Shown one piece after another: positions 1 through 6,476 of a DNA stretch of 29,195 nucleotides. The notes under the pieces were generated by a model. The model ran no database searches, was not told where the DNA came from, and saw only the letters and a list, made by a program, of their open reading frames with translations. The position numbers and the translations under genes are program-made. The stretch is from a virus. The stretch is from IMG/VR virus record IMGVR_UViG_3300010354_000427, positions 1-29,195 of that record. One strand, given 5' to 3'. Within the stretch, counting starts at the first letter, position 1. Each line of letters starts with the position of its first letter.

Positions 1-740
1 ATACTATCGAGATCATCGTCTGAACGTATAAGAACACATGAACTAAATTGCTTGGTTGGGGTACCAAGACCAGCAAGAACAGGAGTAGCGAGAGTGAATA
101 AACCATCGCTGGCAGCTTGATAGTAGTCTTTGATGTAGCGCATTCTGGCTGAGTTCGGTTCTTCGGCATGAAAGACAGTAGCGGCCGCGACCATATATCT
201 AATTTGCGGAGTTTCATAAATTTCCTTTGTAGCACGATTACGAACAAGATATTTTTCAATTAGCTGCTCAATAGCGGCATAGCTATATTGCTCGTCCTTT
301 TCATGATCCAACATAGCATTCATCTTGTTCCAGTCATCTTCGCTGTACCACTCTAATAGCTCAGGAGTGTATAGACCGACAGCAACATTCTTCTTTACAA
401 TTTCATAGATGTGAGGGACTTCATAGCTGCCATAAACATCTTTACGCAGCATGCTAAGACGCTGTTTGCCAGCAACGAATTGATAATTTGTATGACCGAT
501 TTCTGGATTGGCTTCTACATCGATCAAATCAACTACGGCACGAAGAGTTACGCCATCGATCTCTCGAGTGGTAATGCCATCATAGAAATGAGGCTGGCTT
601 TTGATTTCAATCATTGATTGACTTACATCAGCAATACCTTTACATATCTTTGCAACCTGAGCTTGCCATTTTTCAATCTGCAGTGGTTCTAATGCGCCGT
701 TGCGTTTTAAGACATTTATAGATTTGCCAGATATTGTCAT
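1..740 (-). CDS. nrdA: Ribonucleoside-diphosphate reductase class I alpha subunit, N-terminal part
   Basis: Reduces ribonucleotides to deoxyribonucleotides in the cytoplasm to feed phage DNA synthesis, working with the NrdB radical subunit. The 246 visible residues start at an ATG preceded by AAAGGAA and run off the left edge, so the C-terminal two thirds are missing. An ATP-cone-like N-terminus (SINVLKRNGALEPL) is followed by the alpha-subunit helical region and then TPTKQFSSCVL, where the Cys matches the redox-active Cys225 of E. coli NrdA. T4-like phages usually carry nrdA. The gene lies downstream of the nuclease and 150-aa genes on the same strand. Family assignment is firm; activity cannot be judged from a fragment. 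Confidence 0.93.
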   Translation of the reverse strand, partial: MTISGKSINVLKRNGALEPLQIEKWQAQVAKICKGIADVSQSMIEIKSQPHFYDGITTREIDGVTLRAVVDLIDVEANPEIGHTNYQFVAGKQRLSMLRKDVYGSYEVPHIYEIVKKNVAVGLYTPELLEWYSEDDWNKMNAMLDHEKDEQYSYAAIEQLIEKYLVRNRATKEIYETPQIRYMVAAATVFHAEEPNSARMRYIKDYYQAASDGLFTLATPVLAGLGTPTKQFSSCVLIRSDDDLDS

Positions 741-808
741 TGATTATTCCTTTGTTATTTGTTGTACTTTAATGATAGTCTATTTAACAGGATCTAATTT
801 AGATTCTA

Positions 809-1261
809 TTATATTTTAATATGATCGATATCAGCTCGACTAAACTGATTTAGAACTTCAAAGTCGCATTGTTCAATGCTTAAAATTTGTCCTAGAGTAT
901 AATTTAGCACAGTTTTCTTTTCAATAACTACTACTAGATGAATATCTTTTTCGCTAAAATTGTTGACTAACCATAGCTCAACTTCTGTGCTAGGACTACA
1001 CATCCACAGTGTATATGCTTGACCTAGTGCGATAGCACTGCGGCAAAATTCGCCGCGGTTAATCATATCCCATGGATTCGGCCATGTGTCTGGTTTATAT
1101 GGGTCAATTGTTTTTTTCACCCAGGGACTAAAAGTCCACCATTCATTAACATGATCAATAACTTTTTCTAAGCTTTGATCAAACAGTTCCTGTCTTAATT
1201 CTCTCCATGCAAGAATTTTTTCACTAGTGTTTTTATACCATATACTGAAATCGTGACTCAT
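809..1261 (-). CDS. Hypothetical protein, 150 aa
   Basis: Not recognised beyond a resemblance in style to small hypothetical proteins of T4-like marine phages. It is a soluble, aromatic-rich protein (WYKN, EWWTFSPW, WPNPWDM) without membrane segments or a signal peptide. It begins four bases after the stop of the 220-aa nuclease gene and precedes nrdA, so it may be co-transcribed with both. There is no Shine-Dalgarno site. Instead TATAAGTA ends five bases before the ATG, the geometry of a T4-type late promoter making a leaderless message. The reading frame is well supported by its length and packing, but the function is unknown. Confidence 0.75.
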   Translation of the reverse strand: MSHDFSIWYKNTSEKILAWRELRQELFDQSLEKVIDHVNEWWTFSPWVKKTIDPYKPDTWPNPWDMINRGEFCRSAIALGQAYTLWMCSPSTEVELWLVNNFSEKDIHLVVVIEKKTVLNYTLGQILSIEQCDFEVLNQFSRADIDHIKI

Positions 1262-1265
1262 GTGT

Positions 1266-1928
1266 TTACTTATAATACTGATCTACTCTCTTGGTCCACT
1301 CTAAGCAGTAGTGGTCAAACTCTGTGCCATCAATTACAAAACTCTGCAACTTGGCATCTCTGTCAATAATATTGATAGCACAGGTCCTAATGTCAGTGCC
1401 ATGTACTTCATTGTGTGCTAGTGCATAAGCACAGCATTGCAGGAAGTAGTCTTCGATCCATTCTTTCTTCTTAGGCTTTTTAGTAGTCTTATGATCAATA
1501 ATAGCAGGCTTACCTTTCCATACACCAATCATATCACTAGTACCAGCGTATAGTCCTGGGTAGTATAAACTGGCTTCGATGCCCCATACTTCGTCGACAT
1601 TAGGAAATGCTTCATTGATCATAGTATCGGCCATGGCACGAGCCATTTCCTGTACAAGATTATTTCCTTTAGGGCGCTCTTGTCCTAGCACATAATATTC
1701 CAAATGCGTATGCATTAATGTGCCTAGACCAGCACTTTCAGTGCTAATGCGATTGGCTTCAGCATCGCCTACTCGTTTACGCCATTCAATCAAATGTGTT
1801 TTATCTTTGGTACTGTCAAGAATGGTAGTGACGCTGGCCACTTTGCCAGATGGAGTGTCATATAAACGAGAACCATTGGATTCTACTCTTTTTAACTTTT
1901 GATATTGGTATATAGGATTGAATAACAT
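1266..1928 (-). CDS. PD-(D/E)XK nuclease, RecB/Cas4-like exonuclease family
   Basis: Predicted DNA exonuclease of the PD-(D/E)XK superfamily, likely acting on recombination intermediates or host DNA in the cytoplasm. Visible motifs in order are GTLMHTHLE (about residues 69-77), GIEAS with Glu118, GTSD with Asp132, IIDHK with Asp145 and Lys147 as the catalytic D-x-K, and QCCAY with Gln164 and Tyr168 as the RecB-type QxxxY motif. A similar stand-alone nuclease is common in T4-like cyanophages and pelagiphages. The start ATG lies in the 3' arm of a nested inverted repeat (1927-1966) that could limit translation. Substrate and direction of digestion cannot be told from the sequence. Confidence 0.85.
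   Translation of the reverse strand: MLFNPIYQYQKLKRVESNGSRLYDTPSGKVASVTTILDSTKDKTHLIEWRKRVGDAEANRISTESAGLGTLMHTHLEYYVLGQERPKGNNLVQEMARAMADTMINEAFPNVDEVWGIEASLYYPGLYAGTSDMIGVWKGKPAIIDHKTTKKPKKKEWIEDYFLQCCAYALAHNEVHGTDIRTCAINIIDRDAKLQSFVIDGTEFDHYCLEWTKRVDQYYK
1267..1274 (-). promoter_or_regulatory. Late-promoter-like octamer abutting the 150-aa start codon
   Basis: TATAAGTA on the minus strand (one mismatch to TATAAATA), then AACAC, then the ATG at 1261. It lies at the end of the nuclease gene. Confidence 0.38.
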
Positions 1929-1966
1929 AGACTCGTATGTTACATGATTGTGTAAGAAAAGTCTAT
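1927..1966 (-). promoter_or_regulatory. Nested stem-loop over the nuclease start codon
   Basis: On the minus strand ATAGACT at 1966-1960 pairs with AGTCTAT at 1933-1927. Inside it TTACA pairs with TGTAA around a 6-base loop. The 3' arm of the outer stem contains the first two bases of the ATG, and the only purine-rich stretch that might bind ribosomes lies just before that arm. Folding would hide the start codon. The pairing is seen directly; regulation is inferred. Confidence 0.4.
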
Positions 1967-1973
1967 CGTAATA

Positions 1974-2315
1974 TTACCAACTAACAATCCACTTAAATGT
2001 ATCACTAGTGGTCGAATTGGTTCTGCGTTCAATAGAATATCCTAGGTTTGTAAAATAACTTAGGATTTGTCCCATTTGAATAAATTTAGCACGATCGTCA
2101 ATTGATCCCTGCCATGTGTTAAAGTATAAAATAGCCGTAGTACGGCCAGGCAAAGCTGTAGCAGTCATTGTAGTGCCTGTTACAGTTGCTTCATACAGGC
2201 CGCTGCTAACTGCTGCCAAAATAGCATCTTCGATATCTCGAATTTCATTAAAAATTACAACATCATTTTGTGCTTTTGCACGAGCTTGGGCAGCAGTTAA
2301 CATTATATTTGTCAT
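1974..2315 (-). CDS. Conserved T4-like phage protein, probable virion-associated, 113 aa
   Basis: Resembles a small conserved protein of marine T4-like phages with an N-terminus of the type TAAQARAKAQNDVVIFNEIR followed by a predicted helix (IEDAILAAVSSGLYEATV) and a beta-rich C-terminus ending FKWIVSW. Such proteins are often listed as structural or hypothetical; the biochemical role is not known. Its ATG overlaps the stop of the 109-aa gene by ATGA, so the two are translationally coupled. No signal peptide or membrane segment is visible. The family impression comes from memory of related phage proteins and was not checked by search. Confidence 0.75.
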   Translation of the reverse strand: MTNIMLTAAQARAKAQNDVVIFNEIRDIEDAILAAVSSGLYEATVTGTTMTATALPGRTTAILYFNTWQGSIDDRAKFIQMGQILSYFTNLGYSIERRTNSTTSDTFKWIVSW

Positions 2316-2641
2316 TTTAATTTATCCATTGCCTGTTTAATAGCTGTTGATTTCATTTTACCGGCTTGCTGATCTGCCTTGGTCATCATCGAACTCTTTA
2401 CGCCTAAATTCAATGCAATTGAATCTAAGTTTGCACTAAGAATAATATCTTTTAACTCATTTCTATGACGAGATAAAATATCAATCAACAGCGGAGCTTT
2501 TACATTGTCTTCGGGGTCTAAATCATTTAGTAATTGCTGTACACTAATTTCTTTAGCCCCTTCAGCTTTTGCTCGTAAGAGAATAGGTTTGATTAGATCC
2601 AGTAACTGACGATCACTGTCAACTAATTCAAATAAACGCAT
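2312..2641 (-). CDS. Hypothetical protein, 109 aa, MRLFEL N-terminus
   Basis: Function not recognised. The protein is mostly helical, with charged N-terminal half (DSDRQLLDLIKPILL) and a lysine-rich C-terminus (KADQQAGKMKSTAIKQAMDKLK region). The first residues MRLFELVD resemble those of two other proteins in this block (MKIAELV and MKIREIV), a pattern compared with T4 capsid-targeting peptides in the findings. It overlaps its upstream neighbour by one base and its downstream neighbour by ATGA, so it sits in a tight late-type operon. Confidence 0.72.
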   Translation of the reverse strand: MRLFELVDSDRQLLDLIKPILLRAKAEGAKEISVQQLLNDLDPEDNVKAPLLIDILSRHRNELKDIILSANLDSIALNLGVKSSMMTKADQQAGKMKSTAIKQAMDKLK

Positions 2642-3300
2642 TACTTTAACTCGCGACCTGTTGGCAATTCTTCTTCGCCACTGGCAGCATCCGCAGCACC
2701 AAACTCGTCGCCAGTAGGCTCAAGTGCTGGCTCTGTTTCCATACCAGCGGCAGGTGCTTCGCCTTTAAGAGCTGCTAGTGCCTGACTTAGTCCGTCTTTG
2801 GCTGCTTTTACTGCATCTAGTAATGTGCCAAAAGTTTGATCTGCACTGTCGCTGAATGCTTGACCCTGCTCTTGACTAAATGTGACTTTCATTTTTTCAG
2901 CCAATGGCATTAGATCGTCTGTTTGCATTTGTGCAACATCTTCGGCCATCTTTTGCAAATCATCGATCATGTTTTGGGCAACAAGGATCAATTCGGCCTG
3001 TGCTAGATCTTCGCCGCTTTGCTCATTAACACGACGAGTTGTACGCATTGGAGCAATTTCCTTAAGAATGTGCTTTAATGCTTCAATGATCATTGTGTTC
3101 TTGACATAACGACTATCATGTTCATAACCACGAACACTGCTGGACAACAGGTGATTTTCATTAATTAATTTAGTAATTAATGTTTGTACTTGTACAGCAT
3201 CGCCGCGAGCTTGAAGCTTTAAGCCAAATTGGCTATTTAAGAAGTTTTCAACTACACGCTTTTTGCGCTGTGATGGGTTAAAAATTTCAGAGGTGTTCAT
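2641..3300 (-). CDS. Hypothetical protein with acidic Ala/Glu-rich tail, 219 aa
   Basis: Function not recognised. The start is placed at the ATG at 3300 because AAAAGGAA precedes it at proper spacing; an in-frame ATG nine codons upstream lacks such a site. The N-terminal half is basic and helical (PSQRKKRVVENFLNSQFG). The middle (QNMIDDLQKMAEDVAQMQ) looks like coiled coil. The last 50 residues are Ala-, Glu- and Pro-rich and acidic, likely disordered. Composition is compatible with a scaffold or head-associated protein, but that is only inference from the late-gene setting. A GATAAATA late-promoter-like octamer lies 17 bases upstream of the start. Confidence 0.75.
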   Translation of the reverse strand: MNTSEIFNPSQRKKRVVENFLNSQFGLKLQARGDAVQVQTLITKLINENHLLSSSVRGYEHDSRYVKNTMIIEALKHILKEIAPMRTTRRVNEQSGEDLAQAELILVAQNMIDDLQKMAEDVAQMQTDDLMPLAEKMKVTFSQEQGQAFSDSADQTFGTLLDAVKAAKDGLSQALAALKGEAPAAGMETEPALEPTGDEFGAADAASGEEELPTGRELK

Positions 3301-3317
3301 AGTAAATTCCTTTTTAT

Positions 3318-3325
3318 TATTTATC
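3318..3325 (-). promoter_or_regulatory. Late-promoter-like octamer GATAAATA
   Basis: On the minus strand GATAAATA ends 17 bases before the ATG at 3300, leaving room for a short leader carrying AAAAGGAA. It matches the T4 late consensus TATAAATA except at base one and lies at the end of the preceding 161-aa gene. Confidence 0.5.
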
Positions 3326-3809
3326 AATATACTTTAGATAATTGGCATTTGATTTCATGTAGTCTATGCTGTTTATCAATTAACTTAATAGCAAAAAGCT
3401 CTATATCGTCGCCTTTATTTTCTTTCAACTTTGTTTGGTAAAATCTTATTTGATCTAAGCAACGATAGTATTCTTGGTCAAGTTTATAAATTATTTGATC
3501 TAGCGGACAGCTACGAGAAATCTTTTTATTAACATTATAAACAATAGCCAATGCACTTGAAAATAATGCTATACCTTCATATAATGTGTCTTTAGTATAT
3601 AAATCCATGACAGCATAGTCATTTCGACCCGAAACTATCAATTCCCAACGATCATAAAACACAATGCTAGACTCTGTTGTTTGGGCTATAGCCAGCATAC
3701 CTAAAATATCCTTAGGTGTTGCGTCTTCTAATAATCTATTTACTTTTTTAAGTACAGACTGGGAATCAACGCTGGAATAATTTATAGGAAACGATTTGCG
3801 ATTCTTCAT
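3324..3809 (-). CDS. Hypothetical protein, 161 aa
   Basis: Not assigned a function. It is a soluble alpha/beta protein. The N-terminal part (SVLKKVNRLLEDATPKDI) and the C-terminal part (LDQEYYRCLDQIRFYQTKLK) appear helical, with the latter a possible coiled coil. It overlaps the upstream 71-aa gene by 44 bases in another frame, an unusually long overlap for this window, so the real start could be a later codon. No Met follows soon after the first, which favours the given start. It is part of the late-type operon of small proteins. Confidence 0.7.
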   Translation of the reverse strand: MKNRKSFPINYSSVDSQSVLKKVNRLLEDATPKDILGMLAIAQTTESSIVFYDRWELIVSGRNDYAVMDLYTKDTLYEGIALFSSALAIVYNVNKKISRSCPLDQIIYKLDQEYYRCLDQIRFYQTKLKENKGDDIELFAIKLIDKQHRLHEIKCQLSKVY

Positions 3810-3981
3810 CGTATATTCTATCTACTAGGCCAGATCTTGACATTTGCTCAAGAACTTCTTGTTGTCTTTCATTAAGACTGTGCCTAGGTAAATTTTCTTG
3901 CTCTTTGACCATATTAAACAATTCACGTTGTTCATTAGTCATCATATAGCGTAGACCAGTAACTAGTTCAGCTATTTTCAT
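3766..3981 (-). CDS. Hypothetical protein, 71 aa, MKIAELV N-terminus
   Basis: Function unknown. A small helical protein beginning MKIAELVTGLRYM, then a charged region (NEQRELFNMVKEQENLPRHS) and a C-terminal part (QEVLEQMSRSGLVDRIYDEE) that could form a small helix-turn unit. The N-terminus follows the same M-(K/R)-(I/L)-x-E-(L/I) pattern as the 109-aa and 133-aa neighbours. Its ATG overlaps the stop of the 133-aa gene by ATGA. It overlaps the next gene by 44 bases; both frames read as proteins, so both are kept. Confidence 0.62.
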   Translation of the reverse strand: MKIAELVTGLRYMMTNEQRELFNMVKEQENLPRHSLNERQQEVLEQMSRSGLVDRIYDEESQIVSYKLFQR

Positions 3982-4379
3982 TTTTTAGCCTTTCGCCAGC
4001 TGGTATTGGCTACTGGACTAGTAGTTCCTGCATCTGGGCGTTCTTGGCTGCCTTTATGGCTGACTTGCACACCTTTGACGCCCATTAGTTTATCGGCGGC
4101 TTGAATGATTTCTATTTCTTCAGGCGTATAGCCAATCATTACCATGTTTTCGGCCCAAACGCTTTCTTGATCAAACTCTGCAGGATCATCGGCGGCCGCC
4201 GCAGCAGCAAGAGCCATACCATAACGCATTTGCATATAGGTATCAGTGTTTCTTAATCTGGGTTCAATAATAGCACTAGGGATAGCTTCGTCAACGCCAC
4301 TGTGTCGAATACTACCGTATTCTTTTCCGCGACCGATAAATCCGTGATAAGCTTCGTTTACGATTTCACGGATTTTCAT
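3978..4379 (-). CDS. Hypothetical protein, 133 aa, MKIREIVNEA N-terminus
   Basis: Function unknown. The protein begins MKIREIVNEAYHG, a short charged helix ending NE|A that resembles the cleavable capsid-targeting peptides of T4 internal head proteins. A run of Ala (ALAAAAAADD) and a helical acidic centre (YTPEEIEIIQAADKLMG) follow, with a basic disordered tail (NTSWRKAKK). Start overlaps the stop of the 139-aa gene by ATGA. The setting is a late-type operon next to other small proteins; an internal head or virion role is possible but not shown. Confidence 0.7.
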   Translation of the reverse strand: MKIREIVNEAYHGFIGRGKEYGSIRHSGVDEAIPSAIIEPRLRNTDTYMQMRYGMALAAAAAADDPAEFDQESVWAENMVMIGYTPEEIEIIQAADKLMGVKGVQVSHKGSQERPDAGTTSPVANTSWRKAKK

Positions 4380-4795
4380 CTTCTCATCCTTTGTAGAAGA
4401 TTTTTAATTTGCCTTACATTAGGGTCATTTTGTTTAGCGGGATCTCGCAAGACTGCGGCCAATTCATCCTCTTCAGTATCGTCTCCAACATCGCCCTGCC
4501 CGCGTGACATAGGAGTAATTGATGACGATCCTCTGGGTTGAATAGGCTTGAACATTGATTGACTTTTGGGAGTAGTGGGGACACTAGTATATTCTTTGGC
4601 AATGGAAAATCTTTGATCGTATTTGGATAAAATCTGTCTAGCACTATCTAAGTCATCTTTACCCACATGAGTGATTAAATCTAATACTTCGGTAAATTTT
4701 AGATCTTTAGTTATACTAGCAATGTCAGCATCGCTTATGTCGCCGCTAGGGTCAACAAATCTAATTACATCTGCTAAACTACGATCATCTGCCAT
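4376..4795 (-). CDS. Hypothetical protein, 139 aa
   Basis: Function not recognised. The N-terminal 65 residues form an acidic, probably helical domain (SLADVIRFVDPSGDISDADI, then FTEVLDLITHVGKDDLDSA). The middle is Pro/Ser-rich and likely unstructured (TPKSQSMFKPIQPRGSSS), followed by an acidic patch and a short basic helix (NLLQRMRR). An AAAGG site precedes the ATG at good spacing, and AGTAAATA-type octamers lie just upstream. It is coupled by ATGA to the 133-aa gene. Confidence 0.7.
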   Translation of the reverse strand: MADDRSLADVIRFVDPSGDISDADIASITKDLKFTEVLDLITHVGKDDLDSARQILSKYDQRFSIAKEYTSVPTTPKSQSMFKPIQPRGSSSITPMSRGQGDVGDDTEEDELAAVLRDPAKQNDPNVRQIKNLLQRMRR

Positions 4796-4804
4796 ATTAT
4801 ACCT

Positions 4805-5101
4805 TTATTTATTTACTGATTTATTCAGTGACTTTAATCGCTTACTTAAAGGATTAAACATTTTTGTTCTGCGAGCTTTTCTAACTATCTTAGCATTGAA
4901 ACGCTTTCTAATACGCTTCATCATAAATCGTTTCTTTATATTAATTGCTTTGCTGCATGCTCCTACATTTGCCACTGTGCGACCTTTTTTCTTGCCGCTT
5001 GTGCATCTAATCATTCGCTTGAGTTTTTTACCACGCTTTGCCCATACTCGCTTGGCTTCGGTGATTTCCTCCCCTTCGATAATTAGTTCAAATTCGTTCA
5101 T
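4805..5101 (-). CDS. Very basic small protein with a candidate prohead-protease site, 98 aa
   Basis: After an acidic first 15 residues (MNEFELIIEGEEITE) the protein is strongly basic, with many Lys and Arg (KRGKKLKRMIRC, GKKKGRT, KKRFMMKRIRKRF) and Cys33/Cys49. The switch occurs at EEITE|AKRVW. This matches the (L/I)-x-E|A cleavage rule of the T4 prohead protease gp21 and the design of T4 internal head proteins, whose acidic leader is removed during head maturation and whose basic remainder is packaged with DNA. Similar proteins occur in marine T4-like phages. A head-internal, DNA-binding role is inference from charge and setting. Its ATG overlaps the stop of the 103-aa gene. Confidence 0.75.
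   Translation of the reverse strand: MNEFELIIEGEEITEAKRVWAKRGKKLKRMIRCTSGKKKGRTVANVGACSKAINIKKRFMMKRIRKRFNAKIVRKARRTKMFNPLSKRLKSLNKSVNK
4806..4817 (-). promoter_or_regulatory. Overlapping late-promoter-like octamers
   Basis: Minus-strand AGTAAATA (4817-4810) and AATAAATA (4813-4806) overlap inside the end of the 98-aa gene, 10-14 bases before the ATG at 4795, with AAAGG between. Two registers of the T4-late-like motif are possible; AT-rich chance occurrence cannot be excluded. Confidence 0.35.
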
Positions 5102-5409
5102 GACATTAATTTAATAATCTTATCAAAATGTGTACCAAATACTGTTATAACAAATACACCACCAAAAATCATAAATGTCCATTTTTCTTTTAGTTTTTCT
5201 AAACTGCTGATTTTTTTAGCTAATTCGGCATGTTGAGTACAACTGGCTTGATACATTTCTTCTAATTTTTCTGTCAAATTGTCGCGAGTCTTGTCAAGAC
5301 AATCATGCATCTCTTTGACATCAACTTTTAATTCATCTAGCTTTTCGGATAAGTTTTCGACTTTAGTCTCGACTATTCCCAGTCTTTCGGCTGCGGAAGG
5401 CATTGGCAA
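5098..5409 (-). CDS. Coiled-coil protein with C-terminal membrane segment, XhlA/holin-like candidate, 103 aa
   Basis: Residues about 10-75 form a long coiled coil (VETKVENLSEKLDELKVDV, then LTEKLEEM and AKKISSLEKLKEK). One hydrophobic segment follows at about 78-93 (WTFMIFGGVFVITVFG) and a short basic tail. This is the plan of the XhlA/hemolysin-type holin partners of phages and prophages: cytoplasmic coiled coil anchored in the inner membrane. No endolysin gene is next to it in this window, so lysis function is only a candidate. An AAGGAG site precedes the ATG well. Confidence 0.72.
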   Translation of the reverse strand: MPMPSAAERLGIVETKVENLSEKLDELKVDVKEMHDCLDKTRDNLTEKLEEMYQASCTQHAELAKKISSLEKLKEKWTFMIFGGVFVITVFGTHFDKIIKLMS

Positions 5410-5492
5410 ATTCTCCTTGTAAAATTTATTTTATTTTATACCTAAGTAAAACCAAAGTAAGTGCCAATGCTTGTGCCAAAAATTTTATATAA

Positions 5493-5500
5493 TATTTATC
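5493..5500 (-). promoter_or_regulatory. Late-promoter-like octamer GATAAATA in a 97-base gap
   Basis: GATAAATA on the minus strand lies in the 5410-5506 gap, about 80 bases before the ATG at 5409. The gap also holds a GTGCCAA direct repeat (5461-5479) and a nearer TATAAAATA. Which of these drives the gene is unclear. Confidence 0.3.
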
Positions 5501-5506
5501 CAAAGC

Positions 5507-5950
5507 TTATAAGTTATCGTTTCTTACAAAGTAAGTATTTTTTTGATCTGCTGCATTAGTTTCAAAAACATCAGTGTCAAAAACAGCAGTTTCGTCTAAA
5601 TCTGCATAAATGGGAAGACCATCTACATCCCTTACTAATGTATTCACAGTAATGCTACCTACTCTTTCACTAGCAAAACGCAAAATCCATAAGTTATGAT
5701 TACCGCCAAAGTCTGTGCCAAATTCAAAATCGTCCATATCGGCTGCTACAATTTTTTCAACACTAGCTAATATTGGCTGACTACCTAGGCTAATCGCCTG
5801 TAATAAAGCATTTAGATTTTGCGCTTGTTCATAAGCTGTGCCTGCAGCTGGATCGTAAATTCCGCTGTCAGTGATATCAACTAGAGTGTAACAAGTAAAA
5901 TATTCAATGTTACCTCCAACTACTTCGCCTGTTCTTGCTGTTGCTGGCAT
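5507..5950 (-). CDS. Probable virion structural protein, 147 aa
   Basis: A soluble, acidic, beta-rich protein with no signal peptide. It carries TDSGIYDP near residue 27, a motif shared in form with TDGGIYSP of the next gene (125 aa), and a C-terminal stretch of DV/DLDETAVFDTDVFETN type. Both neighbours are separate transcription units with strong AAGGAG-type ribosome sites, typical of highly expressed virion components such as decoration or minor capsid proteins. That role is inferred from composition, strong translation signals and setting. GGTAAATA lies 19 bases upstream of the start. Confidence 0.72.
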   Translation of the reverse strand: MPATARTGEVVGGNIEYFTCYTLVDITDSGIYDPAAGTAYEQAQNLNALLQAISLGSQPILASVEKIVAADMDDFEFGTDFGGNHNLWILRFASERVGSITVNTLVRDVDGLPIYADLDETAVFDTDVFETNAADQKNTYFVRNDNL

Positions 5951-5969
5951 AATTAAAACTCCTTTTAAT

Positions 5970-5977
5970 TATTTACC
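5970..5977 (-). promoter_or_regulatory. Late-promoter-like octamer GGTAAATA
   Basis: Minus-strand GGTAAATA ends 19 bases before the ATG at 5950, with AAAAGGAG between. It matches the TAAATA core of other late-type starts in this window. Confidence 0.42.
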
Positions 5978-6000
5978 TGATACAACAAAAGTATAGTCAA

Positions 6001-6034
6001 AAGAAAAACCGCAGATCTTACGATACTGCGGCTT
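6001..6034 (-). terminator. Intrinsic terminator after the 125-aa gene
   Basis: On the minus strand CCGCAG pairs with CTGCGG, with an inner ATC/GAT pairing closing a GTAA (GNRA-type) tetraloop, followed by TTTTT. It lies just downstream of the stop of the 125-aa gene, isolating its transcript from the 147-aa gene. Confidence 0.85.
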
Positions 6035-6056
6035 CCCATCCCGAAACTAGTTAGGA

Positions 6057-6434
6057 TTAAACTGCGCTTGATGTTACTGTGAAGCCAGCACCGTCAGCAA
6101 CTGTTGTGCCACTAACGTCAGCACCGTCGCTACCAACGCTTGTGCCTAAAGCACGAAGAGCTGTTTGTAGGCTAGCTGCGCTAGGAGCAGCGTGACCGTC
6201 AACAACAACGTGGATAACGCCAGTGTTAGCGTTGGCCATGTCATAGGCTAAAATACCTGTTGGGAAAGCGAAGAATAAAGCTTCAACACTTTGACCTGTA
6301 CCGTCTTTAGCACGTAGGTCAACAGCAGCAGCACTGCCGTCTTTAACTGCGATTAGATAAAACTTAACTGATTGTCCTGGGCTGTAAATACCACCGTCTG
6401 TAGTACCAACACTTCCGTTTACGCGATCTACCAT
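6057..6434 (-). CDS. Probable virion structural or decoration protein, 125 aa
   Basis: A small Ala/Gly/Val/Thr-rich beta protein with low charge and few Lys (GTTDGGIYSPGQSVKFYLIA, GVIHVVVDGHAAPSAAS, ADVSGTTVADGAGFTVTSS). An excellent AAGGAG site precedes the ATG, and a strong intrinsic terminator follows the stop. That makes it a monocistronic unit, as expected for an abundant capsid decoration protein. It resembles structural proteins of marine T4-like phages in style. There is no T4 Hoc or Soc similarity I can claim. Codon use is richer in G and C than in neighbouring hypothetical genes, consistent with high expression. Confidence 0.75.
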   Translation of the reverse strand: MVDRVNGSVGTTDGGIYSPGQSVKFYLIAVKDGSAAAVDLRAKDGTGQSVEALFFAFPTGILAYDMANANTGVIHVVVDGHAAPSAASLQTALRALGTSVGSDGADVSGTTVADGAGFTVTSSAV

Positions 6435-6476
6435 AATAGGTCTCCTTGATTGGTTCGAAACATAAGTTTCTTAATT

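Noticed and set aside
4671-5114. A 147-codon open frame on the plus strand
   Set aside because: It lies opposite the basic 98-aa and 139-aa genes; its Leu/Ile/Phe/Arg-rich translation is the expected mirror of Lys/Arg-rich coding sequence, and it has no ribosome site.
5461-5479. GTGCCAA direct repeat as an operator
   Set aside because: Only two 7-bp copies five bases apart in AT-rich sequence, with no further support.
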